A DNA stretch of 43,052 bases from an uncultured Verrucomicrobiota bacterium (GCA_903845125.1 CAIMWS010000509.1:1-43052), one strand, 5' to 3'; positions 26,390 through 35,188 are shown, numbered from the stretch's first letter. Program-made: numbers and translations. Notes: a model not told the origin generated them from the letters alone.

Positions 26390-29242
26390 ATGAATACACC
26401 GGCTCCCGCGCTCCGTTTTTCCGACCTCCGGCCCTGGCCCCGGCACTTGGCGCTCCTGGCGCTCCTGGCCTTCAACCTGGCCGGGGTGCTGGAATCCGCC
26501 GCCATCGTCCCGCCGCCGGCCCGGGAAAACATAGAACGAGACTGGTTGCGCCAGGAGCAAGTGCGCTGGCCCCAGGCGGCGGTCAGCCCGGCGGAGGATG
26601 CCGCGGGCGGGTGCGACGGCATCAAGGACGGCAAGTGGGGCTTCCACACCGCGTTGGAAGCGGACCCCTGGTGGCAGGTGGACCTGGGCGAGACCCAGCC
26701 CGTCACCAGCCTGCGCATCTACAACCGCTGTGACCATACCGCCTTCCGCGCCGCCCGGCTGAAAGTCCTGGTTGCCACCGATGGCGTGGCCCGCCGGGAG
26801 GTTTACCAGCACGATGGCACCCTTTTTCAAGGCCAGCCGGATGGCCGGCCTTTAATGATAAAACTGGCCCCGGTGGCGGCCCGCTACATCAGAATCCAGG
26901 CGCCCGGCACCAATTGCCTGCACCTGGATGAGGTGGAGGTTTACGGGGCGGATGCGGGCGCCAACCTGGCCCTCGGCCGTCCGGCCACCCAAAGCAGCGT
27001 CTGCGAGTGGTCCACCCGCAAATCGGCGGCCAGCACGGCGGGGTCCTATCCGGTGGAGCAAGTCGTGGAGCGGGGTTTGCGCCTGGCCGCCAACCTGCGG
27101 GCCAGGGGCGTGGCGGTGGATGCCGAAGTCGCCGCGCTGCGGCAAATCGCCAGCCAGTGCCCCTCCCGGCCGGGCGCCGATAACGCCGCGCGCAAGGCCG
27201 CGTACCTCGCTGCCCAGTGGGCGGTCCGCCAGCTGGCCCTGCGCAATCCCGAGCTGGATTTCAAGGATCTGCTCTTCGCCACCAGCGCCCCCGCCCGGTG
27301 GTCCCACATGTCTGACCAATACCTCGGCTGGTGGTCCCAGCCGGGCGGCGGCCTCTACGTGCTGGAGGATTTCACATCCGCCCAGCCCCGCCTCCGCTGC
27401 CTGACCGGCGCCCTGCCCCCCGGCAACCTCCTGCGGCCGGAGCTCTCCTACGACGGGGAGAAAGTGCTCTTCGGCTGGTGCCGCTATTACCCGGGCCTCA
27501 GCGAGCGCGCCGACAAGCTGGATAAATCCGGCCTGCCGGAAGATTCCTTTTACCACCTCTTTGAGATGCGGCTCGATGGCACCGGCCTGCGGCAGCTGAC
27601 CCACGGCAAATACAACGACTTCGACGGCCGCTACCTGCCGGACGGCCGGATCGTGTTCTGCTCGACGCGCCGCGGCCAGGCCACCCAATACACCCTCGAG
27701 GCGGCCCGCGCCAGCCTGGAACAATCCGCTTTGCCGGAGTGCTACGTCCGCTGCGGCGGCGACCCTTCCCGCCCCTGCGCGGTCTATACCCTCCACACCA
27801 TGGATGCCCAGGGCGGCCAGCTGCAGCCCATCTCCGCCTTTGAGATGTTCGAGTGGACCCCGAGCGTGGACCACCAGGGCCGCATCCTCTACTCCCGCTG
27901 GGATTACGTGGACCGCTACGGGCAGAACGCCATGGGCCTGTGGTCCACCCTGCCGGACGGCACCGGCGCCCAGGCCATCTACGGCAATTTCACCCGCAAT
28001 CCCGAATGCCTCTTCGAGCCCCGCGCCGTGCCCGGCTCCCAACGCATCCTCTGCACCGCCTCCGGCCATCATTCCATCACCGCCGGCAGCCTCGTGCTGC
28101 TGGATCCCCGGCCCGGACCCGACACTCCCGCCGCCCTCCAGCGGCTGACCCCCGAGGTGGGCTTCCCCGAGAGCGAGGCCCGCCCGGCCACCTATTACGC
28201 CAATCCGTTCCCGCTGTCCGAAACGCACCACCTCGTGGCCTGGAGCGACCGCCCCTTGAAATTCCAGGGGCAGGTCAACGACACGGCCGCCCTCGGCGTT
28301 TACCTGTATGACGCCTTCGGCAACCTGAACCTGCTGTACCGCGATCCCACGATCGGCAGCCAGTATCCCCTGCCGGTGCGCCCGCGCCCGGTGCCCCCGC
28401 AGATCGGCCAGCAGGTCCAGTGGTCCGGCCCGCAGGAAGGGCAGATGCTGGTGCTGGATGTTTACCAGGGCTTGGGCACGGTGCCCCGCGGCGCCATCCA
28501 GCGGCTTCGGATCATCGGCATGCCGGTCAAAACCCATCCCACCATGGATTTCCCCTCCATCGGGCTGACCACGCACGATTCCGGGCGCTTTGTCCTGGGC
28601 ACCGTCCCGGTGGAGGCCGATGGCTCGGCCTTCTTCAAGGCGCCCTCGGGCATCACCTTCTTTGTGCAGGCCCTCGATGCCGAAGGCATGGCGGTGCAGA
28701 CCATGCGCAGCGGCATCTACCTGCAGCCGGGCCAGACCACCAGCTGCCTCGGCTGCCACGAACACCGCCGCCTGGCCCCGGGCAGCGGCTCCCCGCTGGC
28801 TGCCCGGCGCCCGGCCTCCCGCATCACTCCCGGCCCGGCCGGTTCCTGGCCCCTGGATTATGCCCGGCTGGTCCAGCCCGTCCTGGACCGCCAATGCGGT
28901 TCCTGCCATGCCCCCGGCGCTCCGGGCGGCCGGTTCGACCTCACCGCCTCGCGTTCCTACGATTCCCTCGTCAACTACGGCTCCCCCAGCCTCAAGGAAA
29001 TCGTCGTGGCCCGCTACAAGGAGCAGCGCTCCCAGGCCGGGTCCTGCGAGGCCCGGTTGAATCCCATGCTTCGCCTGCTCCAGCGCGGTCACTACCAGGC
29101 CCGCCTCTCCGCCAGTGACTGGGATAGCCTGATCACCTGGATGGACACCCTCGGCCAGCGCGCCGGCCATTTCAGCCCCGGGCAGGAGGAGCAGCTGCGC
29201 CAGTTCCGCCTCCGCACCGCCGCCCTGGAGACCCGGCCATAA
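26390..29242 (+). CDS. Exported discoidin / propeller / hydrazine-synthase-alpha-like protein with two cytochrome c motifs
   Basis: This 950-residue exported protein has a signal peptide 'HLALLALLAFNLAGVLESAA'. The start at 26390 gives a normal-length signal; the frame extends 12 codons upstream. An F5/8-type C (discoidin) sugar-binding domain comes first ('DPWWQVDLGETQPVTSLRIY', 'ARYIRIQ', 'LHLDEVEVYG'). Propeller-like segments follow ('LRPELSYDGEKVLFGW', 'DGRYLPDGRIVFCSTRRGQ', 'SVDHQGRILYSRWDYVDR'). Then comes the part resembling the hydrazine synthase alpha subunit ('VPVEADGSAFFKAPSGITFF', 'GIYLQPGQTTSC') with CLGCH (786-790), and a cytochrome-like domain with CGSCH (836-840). Such proteins are common and unstudied in Planctomycetes and Verrucomicrobia; I do not infer hydrazine chemistry. 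It may bind a glycan and pass electrons in the periplasm or at the surface. Confidence 0.85.
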   Translation: MNTPAPALRFSDLRPWPRHLALLALLAFNLAGVLESAAIVPPPARENIERDWLRQEQVRWPQAAVSPAEDAAGGCDGIKDGKWGFHTALEADPWWQVDLGETQPVTSLRIYNRCDHTAFRAARLKVLVATDGVARREVYQHDGTLFQGQPDGRPLMIKLAPVAARYIRIQAPGTNCLHLDEVEVYGADAGANLALGRPATQSSVCEWSTRKSAASTAGSYPVEQVVERGLRLAANLRARGVAVDAEVAALRQIASQCPSRPGADNAARKAAYLAAQWAVRQLALRNPELDFKDLLFATSAPARWSHMSDQYLGWWSQPGGGLYVLEDFTSAQPRLRCLTGALPPGNLLRPELSYDGEKVLFGWCRYYPGLSERADKLDKSGLPEDSFYHLFEMRLDGTGLRQLTHGKYNDFDGRYLPDGRIVFCSTRRGQATQYTLEAARASLEQSALPECYVRCGGDPSRPCAVYTLHTMDAQGGQLQPISAFEMFEWTPSVDHQGRILYSRWDYVDRYGQNAMGLWSTLPDGTGAQAIYGNFTRNPECLFEPRAVPGSQRILCTASGHHSITAGSLVLLDPRPGPDTPAALQRLTPEVGFPESEARPATYYANPFPLSETHHLVAWSDRPLKFQGQVNDTAALGVYLYDAFGNLNLLYRDPTIGSQYPLPVRPRPVPPQIGQQVQWSGPQEGQMLVLDVYQGLGTVPRGAIQRLRIIGMPVKTHPTMDFPSIGLTTHDSGRFVLGTVPVEADGSAFFKAPSGITFFVQALDAEGMAVQTMRSGIYLQPGQTTSCLGCHEHRRLAPGSGSPLAARRPASRITPGPAGSWPLDYARLVQPVLDRQCGSCHAPGAPGGRFDLTASRSYDSLVNYGSPSLKEIVVARYKEQRSQAGSCEARLNPMLRLLQRGHYQARLSASDWDSLITWMDTLGQRAGHFSPGQEEQLRQFRLRTAALETRP

Positions 29243-29654
29243 ACCCGCGTGCGGCTCCAATGGCCGGCCCGCCGGCGGCCCGGCAGCCTGGGCCAGCGGC
29301 GCCCCGCCGGGGCCGCTCCGGTTTCCGCTCCGGAGGCGCGGATTTGGCCGCGAATGATTTCAGGTTTTGGTTTTCAAGGAGGGGGACCGGAATGGCCACG
29401 AGTAAAAACGGAAAGGAGATAAACCACACGGATAGGGGATCAAGATTTCAGGGGCAAGGATGGGATTGAATCATTGAGGCGGTTCCAAAGCGGCGCAGCC
29501 GCGCCCGCACTCCAAAAGCTCGCGCACCCTCCGTGGCCCGCATCTCATCCGGCGCGTTGAGGTTTCCGCGGCAGGCCGGGTCGCCCGCCCCGGCGAACCC
29601 CCTGGCGACTCAAATCGCAGGGCACGTTTTTAGCCGCGGCGCGGATGGCCCCGG
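29243..29654. other. Gene-free convergent intergenic region
   Basis: About 410 bases separate the convergent cytochrome and deaminase genes. The first third is GC-rich. The middle (about 29340-29470) is A/G-rich and reads like a decayed interspersed repeat (GGCCACGAGTAAAAACGG, then AAACCACACGGATAGGGG), similar in style to the 'accacggat' elements scattered in many environmental genomes. A 69-codon frame here has no recognisable protein features. No terminator with a T-run is seen. Confidence 0.4.
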
Positions 29655-30443
29655 CTACTCCTGGAACTCGGACCATTCGGGTTCGTTGTGGAAGATCCAG
29701 CGGTAGTATTCGGAGTGGGCAAGCTGTTGGGCGGCGGCTTCGTCCACCACCACGGTGCAGCGGCGGTGCAGCTGCAGGGCGGTGGCGGAAATCATGGCGG
29801 TGATGGGGCCTTCCACGGCCTTGGCCAGAATGCCGGCCTTTTCCGCGCCGGTGGCGAACAAAATGCACCGGCGGCATTCCAGGATGGTGCCCACCCCCAT
29901 GGTGATGGCCCGGCGGGGGACTTTATCCGGCCCGCCAAAAAAGGATGAATTCTGGGTGATGGTCTCGGGGGTGAGGGCCTTCATCCGGGTGCGGGACTGG
30001 AGCGCTGACAGGGGCTCGTTGAACCCGATATGGCCGTCGCGGCCGATGCCCAGCAACTGGAGGTCGATGCCGCCAAACTTCCGGATCTGGTCCTCGTAAA
30101 GGCGGCATTCGGCATCGAGATCCAGGGCCAGGCCGTTGGGGAGGTAGGTGTTGCGCAGGTCGATGTTCACTTTTTTGAACAGCCGGTCGTTCATGTAATA
30201 CCGGTAGGAGTGAAAATCGTCCGGGGCCACACCCACGTATTCATCCAGGTTGAAACTGCGGCAGAGGGAAAAGTCGAGGCGCTCGCGCTGGTGGAGGTCC
30301 ACCAGGTACTGGTAAACGATCTCCATGGTGCGCCCGGTGGCCAGGCCCAGTACGGAGTGGGGGTTGGCCCGGATCTCCTTGGCCATGATCCGGGCCACCA
30401 GGCATCCCGCCGCCGCCGCATCCGGCCGGATGATGACTTCCAT
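29655..30443 (-). CDS. nagB: Glucosamine-6-phosphate deaminase
   Basis: This 262-residue enzyme converts glucosamine 6-phosphate to fructose 6-phosphate and ammonia, linking amino-sugar breakdown to glycolysis in the cytoplasm. The active site is complete: D67 in 'SFNLDEYVGV', and D136, H138 and E143 in 'GIGRDGHIGFNEP', each shifted by five from E. coli D72, D141, H143 and E148. 'TMGVGTILECRRCILFATG' matches the normal family segment. It starts three bases after the stop of the Gfo/Idh oxidoreductase gene, so they are surely co-transcribed. The phosphate loop reads TGRT where many relatives have TGST or TGGT. Confidence 0.93.
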   Translation of the reverse strand: MEVIIRPDAAAAGCLVARIMAKEIRANPHSVLGLATGRTMEIVYQYLVDLHQRERLDFSLCRSFNLDEYVGVAPDDFHSYRYYMNDRLFKKVNIDLRNTYLPNGLALDLDAECRLYEDQIRKFGGIDLQLLGIGRDGHIGFNEPLSALQSRTRMKALTPETITQNSSFFGGPDKVPRRAITMGVGTILECRRCILFATGAEKAGILAKAVEGPITAMISATALQLHRRCTVVVDEAAAQQLAHSEYYRWIFHNEPEWSEFQE

Positions 30444-30446
30444 GGC

Positions 30447-31511
30447 TTAAGCGTATTCCTTGGCGTTGTCCGGGATGGAGAAGAGCACCTTTTCCGCCGG
30501 TATTTTGGCTTTCAGAGCGGCCAGCTCATCCATGCCGGTGGTCAAGGGCAGGCCGACTTGGCCGCCCAAGGCCATGGACCGGCAGAGGGCCATCATGATC
30601 TCGAAGCCTTTGTAGGCGCTTTCAAAGCGGCACTGGTGCAGCTTTTTGTCGTCATCCAGCCAATCGGCCATCTCCTGGATGTAGGGGGGCATGTCCAGGT
30701 CATAGTTCATCGATCCGCCGCCGGACTGCACGCCGTTTTTGGTCACGGCGCGCCAGCCGCCGCCGGTGAGGACTTCGGCGTAGCCGTCGGTGCCCTGGGC
30801 ACCGATCCGGCATTTGCGCCACCAATAGCTGACCTCCGGCACATCCGGGGCGCCGGCGCCGCATTCCACCACGCCGCGGACCCCGTTGGCGAAATGGATG
30901 AAGCCGCCCACATAATCCGGGGACACATGGATATCGGCCAGCTTGCTGCGACCGGCCGCCTGGCCCATCACCCACTGGGCATCGGCGTCGCCGTTGTACC
31001 AGCGCATGTAATCAATGAGGTGGCTCAGCATGTGCATCATCCATCCGGTGGCGGTGCCGTAAACGGTATGGACCCGGCCCAGCGCGCCGCTGGCGATCAC
31101 TTCCGCCACTTTCCGGTAATGTTCCCCGTAGCGGTGCTGGTGGCTCACGACCGCCTTCACCCCGCTTTTATCCACCAACTGCTTGACCTTGAGGCCTTCC
31201 TCGGTGGTCAGCGCCACCGGTTTTTCAAAGGCGATCAGCTTCGCCCCGGCTTCCACGCCGATGCGCACCATGTCCAGGCGCAGGTTGGGCAGGGTGCAGA
31301 AGCAGAAAACATCGGGTTTCACGCTGGCGGCCAGTTCGGCGGCGTTGGTTCCGAATTGGGGATTGCCGAGCTTCGGCGCGGCGGCGGCCAGGCGGGCGTT
31401 GTCGATATCGCAGATGCCCACGACCTTGAATTTGGGATTGGCCTGGAACGCGGTGGCATGGTGCATGCCGCGCTTGCCCATGCCAACCACCATGACTTTA
31501 TAAGGATTCAT
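30447..31511 (-). CDS. Gfo/Idh/MocA family oxidoreductase
   Basis: This 354-residue NAD(P)-dependent dehydrogenase acts on a sugar or sugar derivative. The N-terminal Rossmann fold shows GMGKRG (10-15) and 'GICDIDNARL' (Asp for the cofactor ribose). The catalytic EKP (E96-K97-P98) is present in 'LIAFEKPVALT', and 'SHLIDYMRWY' supplies the usual His/Asp pair. The exact substrate is unknown. It sits between a sugar aminotransferase and NagB, which suggests oxidation of an amino sugar or a keto-sugar intermediate. A terminator stands just upstream (31546-31578), leaving only about 35 bases for a separate promoter, so expression may depend on partial read-through. Confidence 0.88.
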   Translation of the reverse strand: MNPYKVMVVGMGKRGMHHATAFQANPKFKVVGICDIDNARLAAAAPKLGNPQFGTNAAELAASVKPDVFCFCTLPNLRLDMVRIGVEAGAKLIAFEKPVALTTEEGLKVKQLVDKSGVKAVVSHQHRYGEHYRKVAEVIASGALGRVHTVYGTATGWMMHMLSHLIDYMRWYNGDADAQWVMGQAAGRSKLADIHVSPDYVGGFIHFANGVRGVVECGAGAPDVPEVSYWWRKCRIGAQGTDGYAEVLTGGGWRAVTKNGVQSGGGSMNYDLDMPPYIQEMADWLDDDKKLHQCRFESAYKGFEIMMALCRSMALGGQVGLPLTTGMDELAALKAKIPAEKVLFSIPDNAKEYA

Positions 31512-31545
31512 AAATTAGTCGGGTTAATCGGAGGGTTGAAAGGAG

Positions 31546-31578
31546 AAAAATCGGGGCGCTCCCGGCGGGAGCGCCCCG
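31546..31578 (-). terminator. Rho-independent terminator after the minus-strand aminotransferase gene
   Basis: A perfect 12-base stem (CGGGGCGCTCCC, 31552-31563, with its complement 31567-31578) and a 3-base loop are followed on the minus strand by a run of five T (31546-31550). It lies about 20 bases after the aminotransferase stop and before the Gfo/Idh start. Confidence 0.9.
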
Positions 31579-31598
31579 AGCCATGGTTAATCTGCCAA

Positions 31599-32723
31599 TC
31601 AGGCGTGGGCTTTATCCCATTCCATGACCTTGGCGATCACGAAATCGACTTCCTCGGCGGTCAGTTCAGGGAACATCGGCAGGCTGATGCAGGAAGCCGC
31701 GTTTTTCTCGGACTGCGGGATGGGGCCCACGATGCGGGCTTCTTTGCCCCAGGGGTAACCTTCCTGCTGGTGGATGGCGATCGGGTAATGGCATTTGGCA
31801 TCCACGCCGTTGTCGTTGAGGAACTTAAGGAACGGATCGCGCTGGGCGGCATTCTTAGTCTCAATGACATACAGGTGGAAGACATGGCGGTAATTGGGCT
31901 TGGCATAAGGCAGCGTGAACGACTTGGCGTTCTGGAGGCCTTCAGTGTAGCGGGCCGCCCATTTCCGGCGCAGATCGGACCACGCGGTGATGTGCTTGAG
32001 TTTGGCGCTCAGGATGCCGGCGTGGATGTCGTCCAGGCGGCTGTTGAACCCGAAGCTGTGGCAGGAGCGCTTGTCCGAGCCGTGGTTGCGCAGCTTGCGC
32101 ACCTTGCGGTCGATCTCGGCGTTGTTGGTCACGACGGCGCCGCTATCCCCGAAGGTGCCCAGGTTCTTCTGGATGATGAAGCTGGTGGTGGCGGCATCGC
32201 TCAGTTCACCGATGCGGAAGCCGTCGCCGGCGGCGTCGATGGCCTGGGCGTTGTCTTCGATGACGAAAAGCTTATGCTTGTCGGCAATCCGGCGGATGGC
32301 CTTCATGTCGGCGCATTGGCCATACAGGTGCACGGGGATGATGCACTTGGTCTTGGGCGTGATGGCCTGCTCGATGAGGGCGGGATCGATGCACCGGGTC
32401 TGGGGATCGCAATCGACAAACACCGCCGTGGCGCCCGCCACCCAAATGGCTTCGGCGGTGGCGAAAAACGTGTTGGTCGTGGTGATGCACTCGTCTCCCG
32501 GGCCGATGCCCAGGGCCATCAATACCAGCCAGATGGCGTCCGTACCGTTGGCCACGCCGATCGCATATTTGGTTTTGGCATACTTGGCAAACTCATCCTC
32601 GAACTGCTTAAGCATGGGGCCCATGACATACTGTTCACTCTCAAGGACCTTGAGGATGTTGGCGTCGATCTCGGTCTTCAGGTTGTGATACTGCCGAGCG
32701 TGTCCGTAAAAACTCACTTTCAT
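31599..32723 (-). CDS. DegT/DnrJ/EryC1/StrS sugar aminotransferase (second copy)
   Basis: This 374-residue PLP enzyme aminates a keto group of a nucleotide sugar. The family features are all present: 'YVMGPMLKQFEDEFAKY', 'GVANGTDAIWLVLMALG', 'PVHLYGQCADM', 'VIEDNAQAIDA' (D157 for the PLP nitrogen), 'TTSFIIQKNLGTFGDSGAVV' with Schiff-base K186, and 'RLDDIHAGILSAKL'. It is only distantly similar to the DegT protein at 1733 and has normal high-GC composition, so it is not a recent duplicate. It has its own promoter and a terminator and is followed by Gfo/Idh and NagB. The product is unknown but probably a 3- or 4-amino sugar. Confidence 0.9.
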   Translation of the reverse strand: MKVSFYGHARQYHNLKTEIDANILKVLESEQYVMGPMLKQFEDEFAKYAKTKYAIGVANGTDAIWLVLMALGIGPGDECITTTNTFFATAEAIWVAGATAVFVDCDPQTRCIDPALIEQAITPKTKCIIPVHLYGQCADMKAIRRIADKHKLFVIEDNAQAIDAAGDGFRIGELSDAATTSFIIQKNLGTFGDSGAVVTNNAEIDRKVRKLRNHGSDKRSCHSFGFNSRLDDIHAGILSAKLKHITAWSDLRRKWAARYTEGLQNAKSFTLPYAKPNYRHVFHLYVIETKNAAQRDPFLKFLNDNGVDAKCHYPIAIHQQEGYPWGKEARIVGPIPQSEKNAASCISLPMFPELTAEEVDFVIAKVMEWDKAHA

Positions 32724-32733
32724 ATGATAATGC

Positions 32734-32761
32734 TCTATAATTTTCTACACTGGAGTGTCAA
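32734..32761 (-). promoter_or_regulatory. Sigma70-type promoter of the minus-strand aminotransferase gene
   Basis: On the minus strand a perfect TTGACA (32761-32756) and TATAGA (32739-32734) are 16 bases apart. The ATG is only ten bases after the -10 box, so the transcript would have a leader of about three bases and no Shine-Dalgarno sequence. A short palindrome ACACT-CC-AGTGT (32747-32758) overlaps the -35 box and could be an operator. Confidence 0.65.
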
Positions 32762-33184
32762 CCTTAGCTAATCCCCAGGTTCTGTGCCAATAGAAAATTA
32801 AATTTTTGGAACAGCTTTCCGGTTTCGGCCGGCGCCGCCCCCCGCCGGCCGGCCCCGTACCTTGTCTTGCGCTCCCGGCTCCGGCCTTTTTTTCCGGGTA
32901 TTCCGGGATTTGTTTTTCCGGAGATTGAAACGCGGATCTCCCCGGGCCACGCAGAAAAGGCAAATTGAGCCTCCCGCTCCCGCCCGGGCATGACATTTGG
33001 CCCGCGGGAACCATACCCGGAACCATCCGCCGGGATCCTTCAAGCCTTGCCGCAGCCACGCTTCCGGATTAAAGTTCGATTCCGAAAGCGCCCGGGCGCT
33101 GGCCAGGGAGATGGGCAACCTGCCGGCACCGGCCCACCTGGCGCGGCATTGGCCGGCCCGGGTTTGCGGAAAGAGAAAGCGAGC
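32762..33184. other. Gene-free divergent intergenic region
   Basis: About 420 bases separate the aminotransferase promoter from the TolB-like gene. An AT-rich patch (32790-32807) lies upstream of the promoter and could act as an UP element. A 7-base inverted repeat GGCCGGC/GCCGGCC (32827-32850) is visible. The plus-strand frame of the next gene stays open back to 32990, but this part is Pro/Gly/Arg-rich and has no domain. No clear promoter for the plus-strand gene is seen. Confidence 0.45.
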
Positions 33185-35149
33185 ATGATCACGCAAGCGA
33201 CAAAATTCTGCCGGGCCAGCCTGCCCCTGGCCGTCCTGGGCTGGCTGGCGGGAGCGACCGCAGGGGGCGGCGCGGAGCCGATCCCAAACGGGCCGGGGGC
33301 GGCCGGGAGGGTCGGGGTGGTGACCGATGCGGCCACCGGGGTGCGATTCCAAAAGGTCCGGGAATTCACCAGCGACCAGGAGGTCATCGAGTCCAGGACG
33401 GTGGTGAACATCTCCCCCAATGGCCGGTACCTGATGTGCCAGGGCCGGCTGATTGGTATTGACGCGCCCGGGGTGGTTCCGCTGGTGCTCCCCGGGGGCA
33501 CGGCGTGGAATCCGGTGGCGGCGGTGTGGTCCGGGGACGGCCGGCAGATGGCCTGGGTGGATGCCACCCGGCACCTGTGGATGTCCGCGGCCTCCCCGGA
33601 AACCGGGCAGCCCGTGGGCCCGGCCCGGGAGGTTCCCGAAGCCGGGCTCCAGGCTTTTCCCTCGCTGGCGCTGGCCCCCGATGGCTCCAGGCTGTTTTGC
33701 ATCCGGTCACTGAAGAAAGAGGGCGGGACCAATTGGGCCAGCGGCATCAGTGCGGTGCCGCTGCCGGGGAACGATGCGCCACCCGGAGTTCTGATGGAGC
33801 GGCCAAGCCCCATCGGCCGCCTGGCCTGCTCGCCGGATGGCCAGTGGCTGGCCTTCCAGGATCCCAAGGATGGGCGGCAGGCCACCATCACGCTGCTCAG
33901 CCTGGCCGGCGGGCCGCCCCGGGATCTCGACCTGCCAGGAACCCCGCTGGGTTGGTCGGCGGACAGCGCCTGGCTGGCCAGTGAGCGGGACGGCCGGCTC
34001 ACGTTCCTCCGCGTGCGCGATGGCCGCACCGGCGCGGTGAACCTACCACCGGAAACCGGCCGCTGCCTGGGGGCGGACCAGCGGGGGAACCTGTATTTTT
34101 TCCGGGCGCCGCCGGGGGCGCAAACCCAAATGCGGCTCTGGAGCCTGGCGGGTGCGCCGCCGGTGGAGCTGCCGCTGCCTTTGGAGGGGAGTGTGCGGCG
34201 CCCGCAATGGGCGCCCGGGGGCGGGGCGGTGGTGTTCGAGGAGACCACCGAAGCCGCCTGGAAAGTGTGGGCGCTGCCCACGAATGGCCAGCCTTTGCAG
34301 AGATTCGTCGTGGACGTCCCAGGGGCGGGGTCGCCCAGCGAAATCCGTCTGTCCCCGGACGGCGCCCACTGCCTCCTGGTGACCCGCAGCCGCGGGCAGG
34401 GTGGCCGGCAAACCCTGTGGGTGGCCCCGGTGTCGCTCAAGGAATGGCGCACCACCGGCCCGGCGCGCCAGGTTCTGGAGGGGCTGCGGCCCGGCATGAA
34501 TATGGGCTGGTCCCAATACCGTTGGTTGCCGGAGGGGAAGACCGTGGTGGCTGTGGCGGGCCAGGGGGATTTATGGCTGGCGTCTTTGGACGGACCGCCC
34601 GAGCGCCTGGCCCGGCTGGACCAGGAAATCGACCTTTGGGATTGCTCCCCGGACGGCCAGATCCTGGCTTATGAAACCTCCGGCCCGGCCACCGCGGCCA
34701 TCGGCGTCATCTCCCTGGAGGATCGCCTGCCGATGGCGATTTACACGCCGCGGGAAGCCCGGTGGCTGCGCGGCTGCTGGGGGCCGGACTCCCGCAGCCT
34801 GCTCACCTACTCGGAGGGGGCCATCCGCCAGCACTCCATCGGCACCGGCGCGCCGGTCACGCTACGCACGGCCGAACAGCTCGGGATCGATTCCGTCTGG
34901 GATTTTTACCGCTCTCCCCAGGGCGGCCAGGCAGCCATCCTGGCGGGCCGGAATATTTCCCGGAAAGTCCTGCTTTGCGACTTGAAAACGGGGGCCTTCC
35001 GGACTTTGCAGGACGAGCCGGCCAGCGGCTGCGCGTGGTCGCCCGATGGGCGGTGGGTGGCTTGCCCGGTGGCGCGGCCAGCCAAAGCCCGGCTCCCGGG
35101 AATCCTCTGGAAGGCCAGCCTGGCGGAGATGATCACCCGGCTGCAGTAA
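33185..35149 (+). CDS. Exported TolB/PD40 beta-propeller protein
   Basis: The 654-residue protein has a Sec signal (from 'MITQATKFCRASLPLAVLGW', likely cleavage near 'GGGAEP'). The start at 33185 is chosen because it gives this signal and a purine-rich AAAGAGAAAG stands before it; the open frame continues 65 codons upstream with no protein-like content. The mature part consists of TolB-like blades: 'NISPNGRYLMCQG', 'WSGDGRQMAWVD', 'LAPDGSRLFCIRS', 'CSPDGQWLAFQDPKDGRQ', 'LSPDGAHCLLVTRSRG', 'CSPDGQILAYETSG', 'WSPDGRWVACPVAR'. This many blades would form one or two propellers that bind peptides or glycans in the periplasm. It is 39 bases before the GH140-like gene, so the two probably form an operon. 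Confidence 0.8.
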   Translation: MITQATKFCRASLPLAVLGWLAGATAGGGAEPIPNGPGAAGRVGVVTDAATGVRFQKVREFTSDQEVIESRTVVNISPNGRYLMCQGRLIGIDAPGVVPLVLPGGTAWNPVAAVWSGDGRQMAWVDATRHLWMSAASPETGQPVGPAREVPEAGLQAFPSLALAPDGSRLFCIRSLKKEGGTNWASGISAVPLPGNDAPPGVLMERPSPIGRLACSPDGQWLAFQDPKDGRQATITLLSLAGGPPRDLDLPGTPLGWSADSAWLASERDGRLTFLRVRDGRTGAVNLPPETGRCLGADQRGNLYFFRAPPGAQTQMRLWSLAGAPPVELPLPLEGSVRRPQWAPGGGAVVFEETTEAAWKVWALPTNGQPLQRFVVDVPGAGSPSEIRLSPDGAHCLLVTRSRGQGGRQTLWVAPVSLKEWRTTGPARQVLEGLRPGMNMGWSQYRWLPEGKTVVAVAGQGDLWLASLDGPPERLARLDQEIDLWDCSPDGQILAYETSGPATAAIGVISLEDRLPMAIYTPREARWLRGCWGPDSRSLLTYSEGAIRQHSIGTGAPVTLRTAEQLGIDSVWDFYRSPQGGQAAILAGRNISRKVLLCDLKTGAFRTLQDEPASGCAWSPDGRWVACPVARPAKARLPGILWKASLAEMITRLQ

Positions 35150-35188
35150 TGATGCGGATGAACCTGATTTGAAATGAAAGGAAGCACC

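Noticed and set aside
26390..29242. Anammox-type hydrazine metabolism
   Set aside because: Only the alpha-subunit-like domain is present, in a different architecture; no beta or gamma subunit or other anammox gene is seen.
26852..29260. An 802-codon minus-strand frame inside the discoidin/cytochrome gene
   Set aside because: Gly/Ala-rich shadow of a gene with clear domains and CxxCH motifs; no start signal or family resemblance.
29260..29469. A 69-codon plus-strand small gene
   Set aside because: Composition shifts within the frame, no ribosome-binding site, no recognisable motif.
30030..32771. A 913-codon plus-strand frame lying across nagB, the Gfo/Idh gene and the aminotransferase gene
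   Set aside because: It is the reverse shadow of three well-supported minus-strand genes in GC-rich DNA; the translation has no recognisable domain.
32773..32793. Sigma-54 promoter on the minus strand (TTGGCACA at the -24 place)
   Set aside because: The -12 element with GC at the right distance is absent; it reads CTGGG instead of TTGCW.
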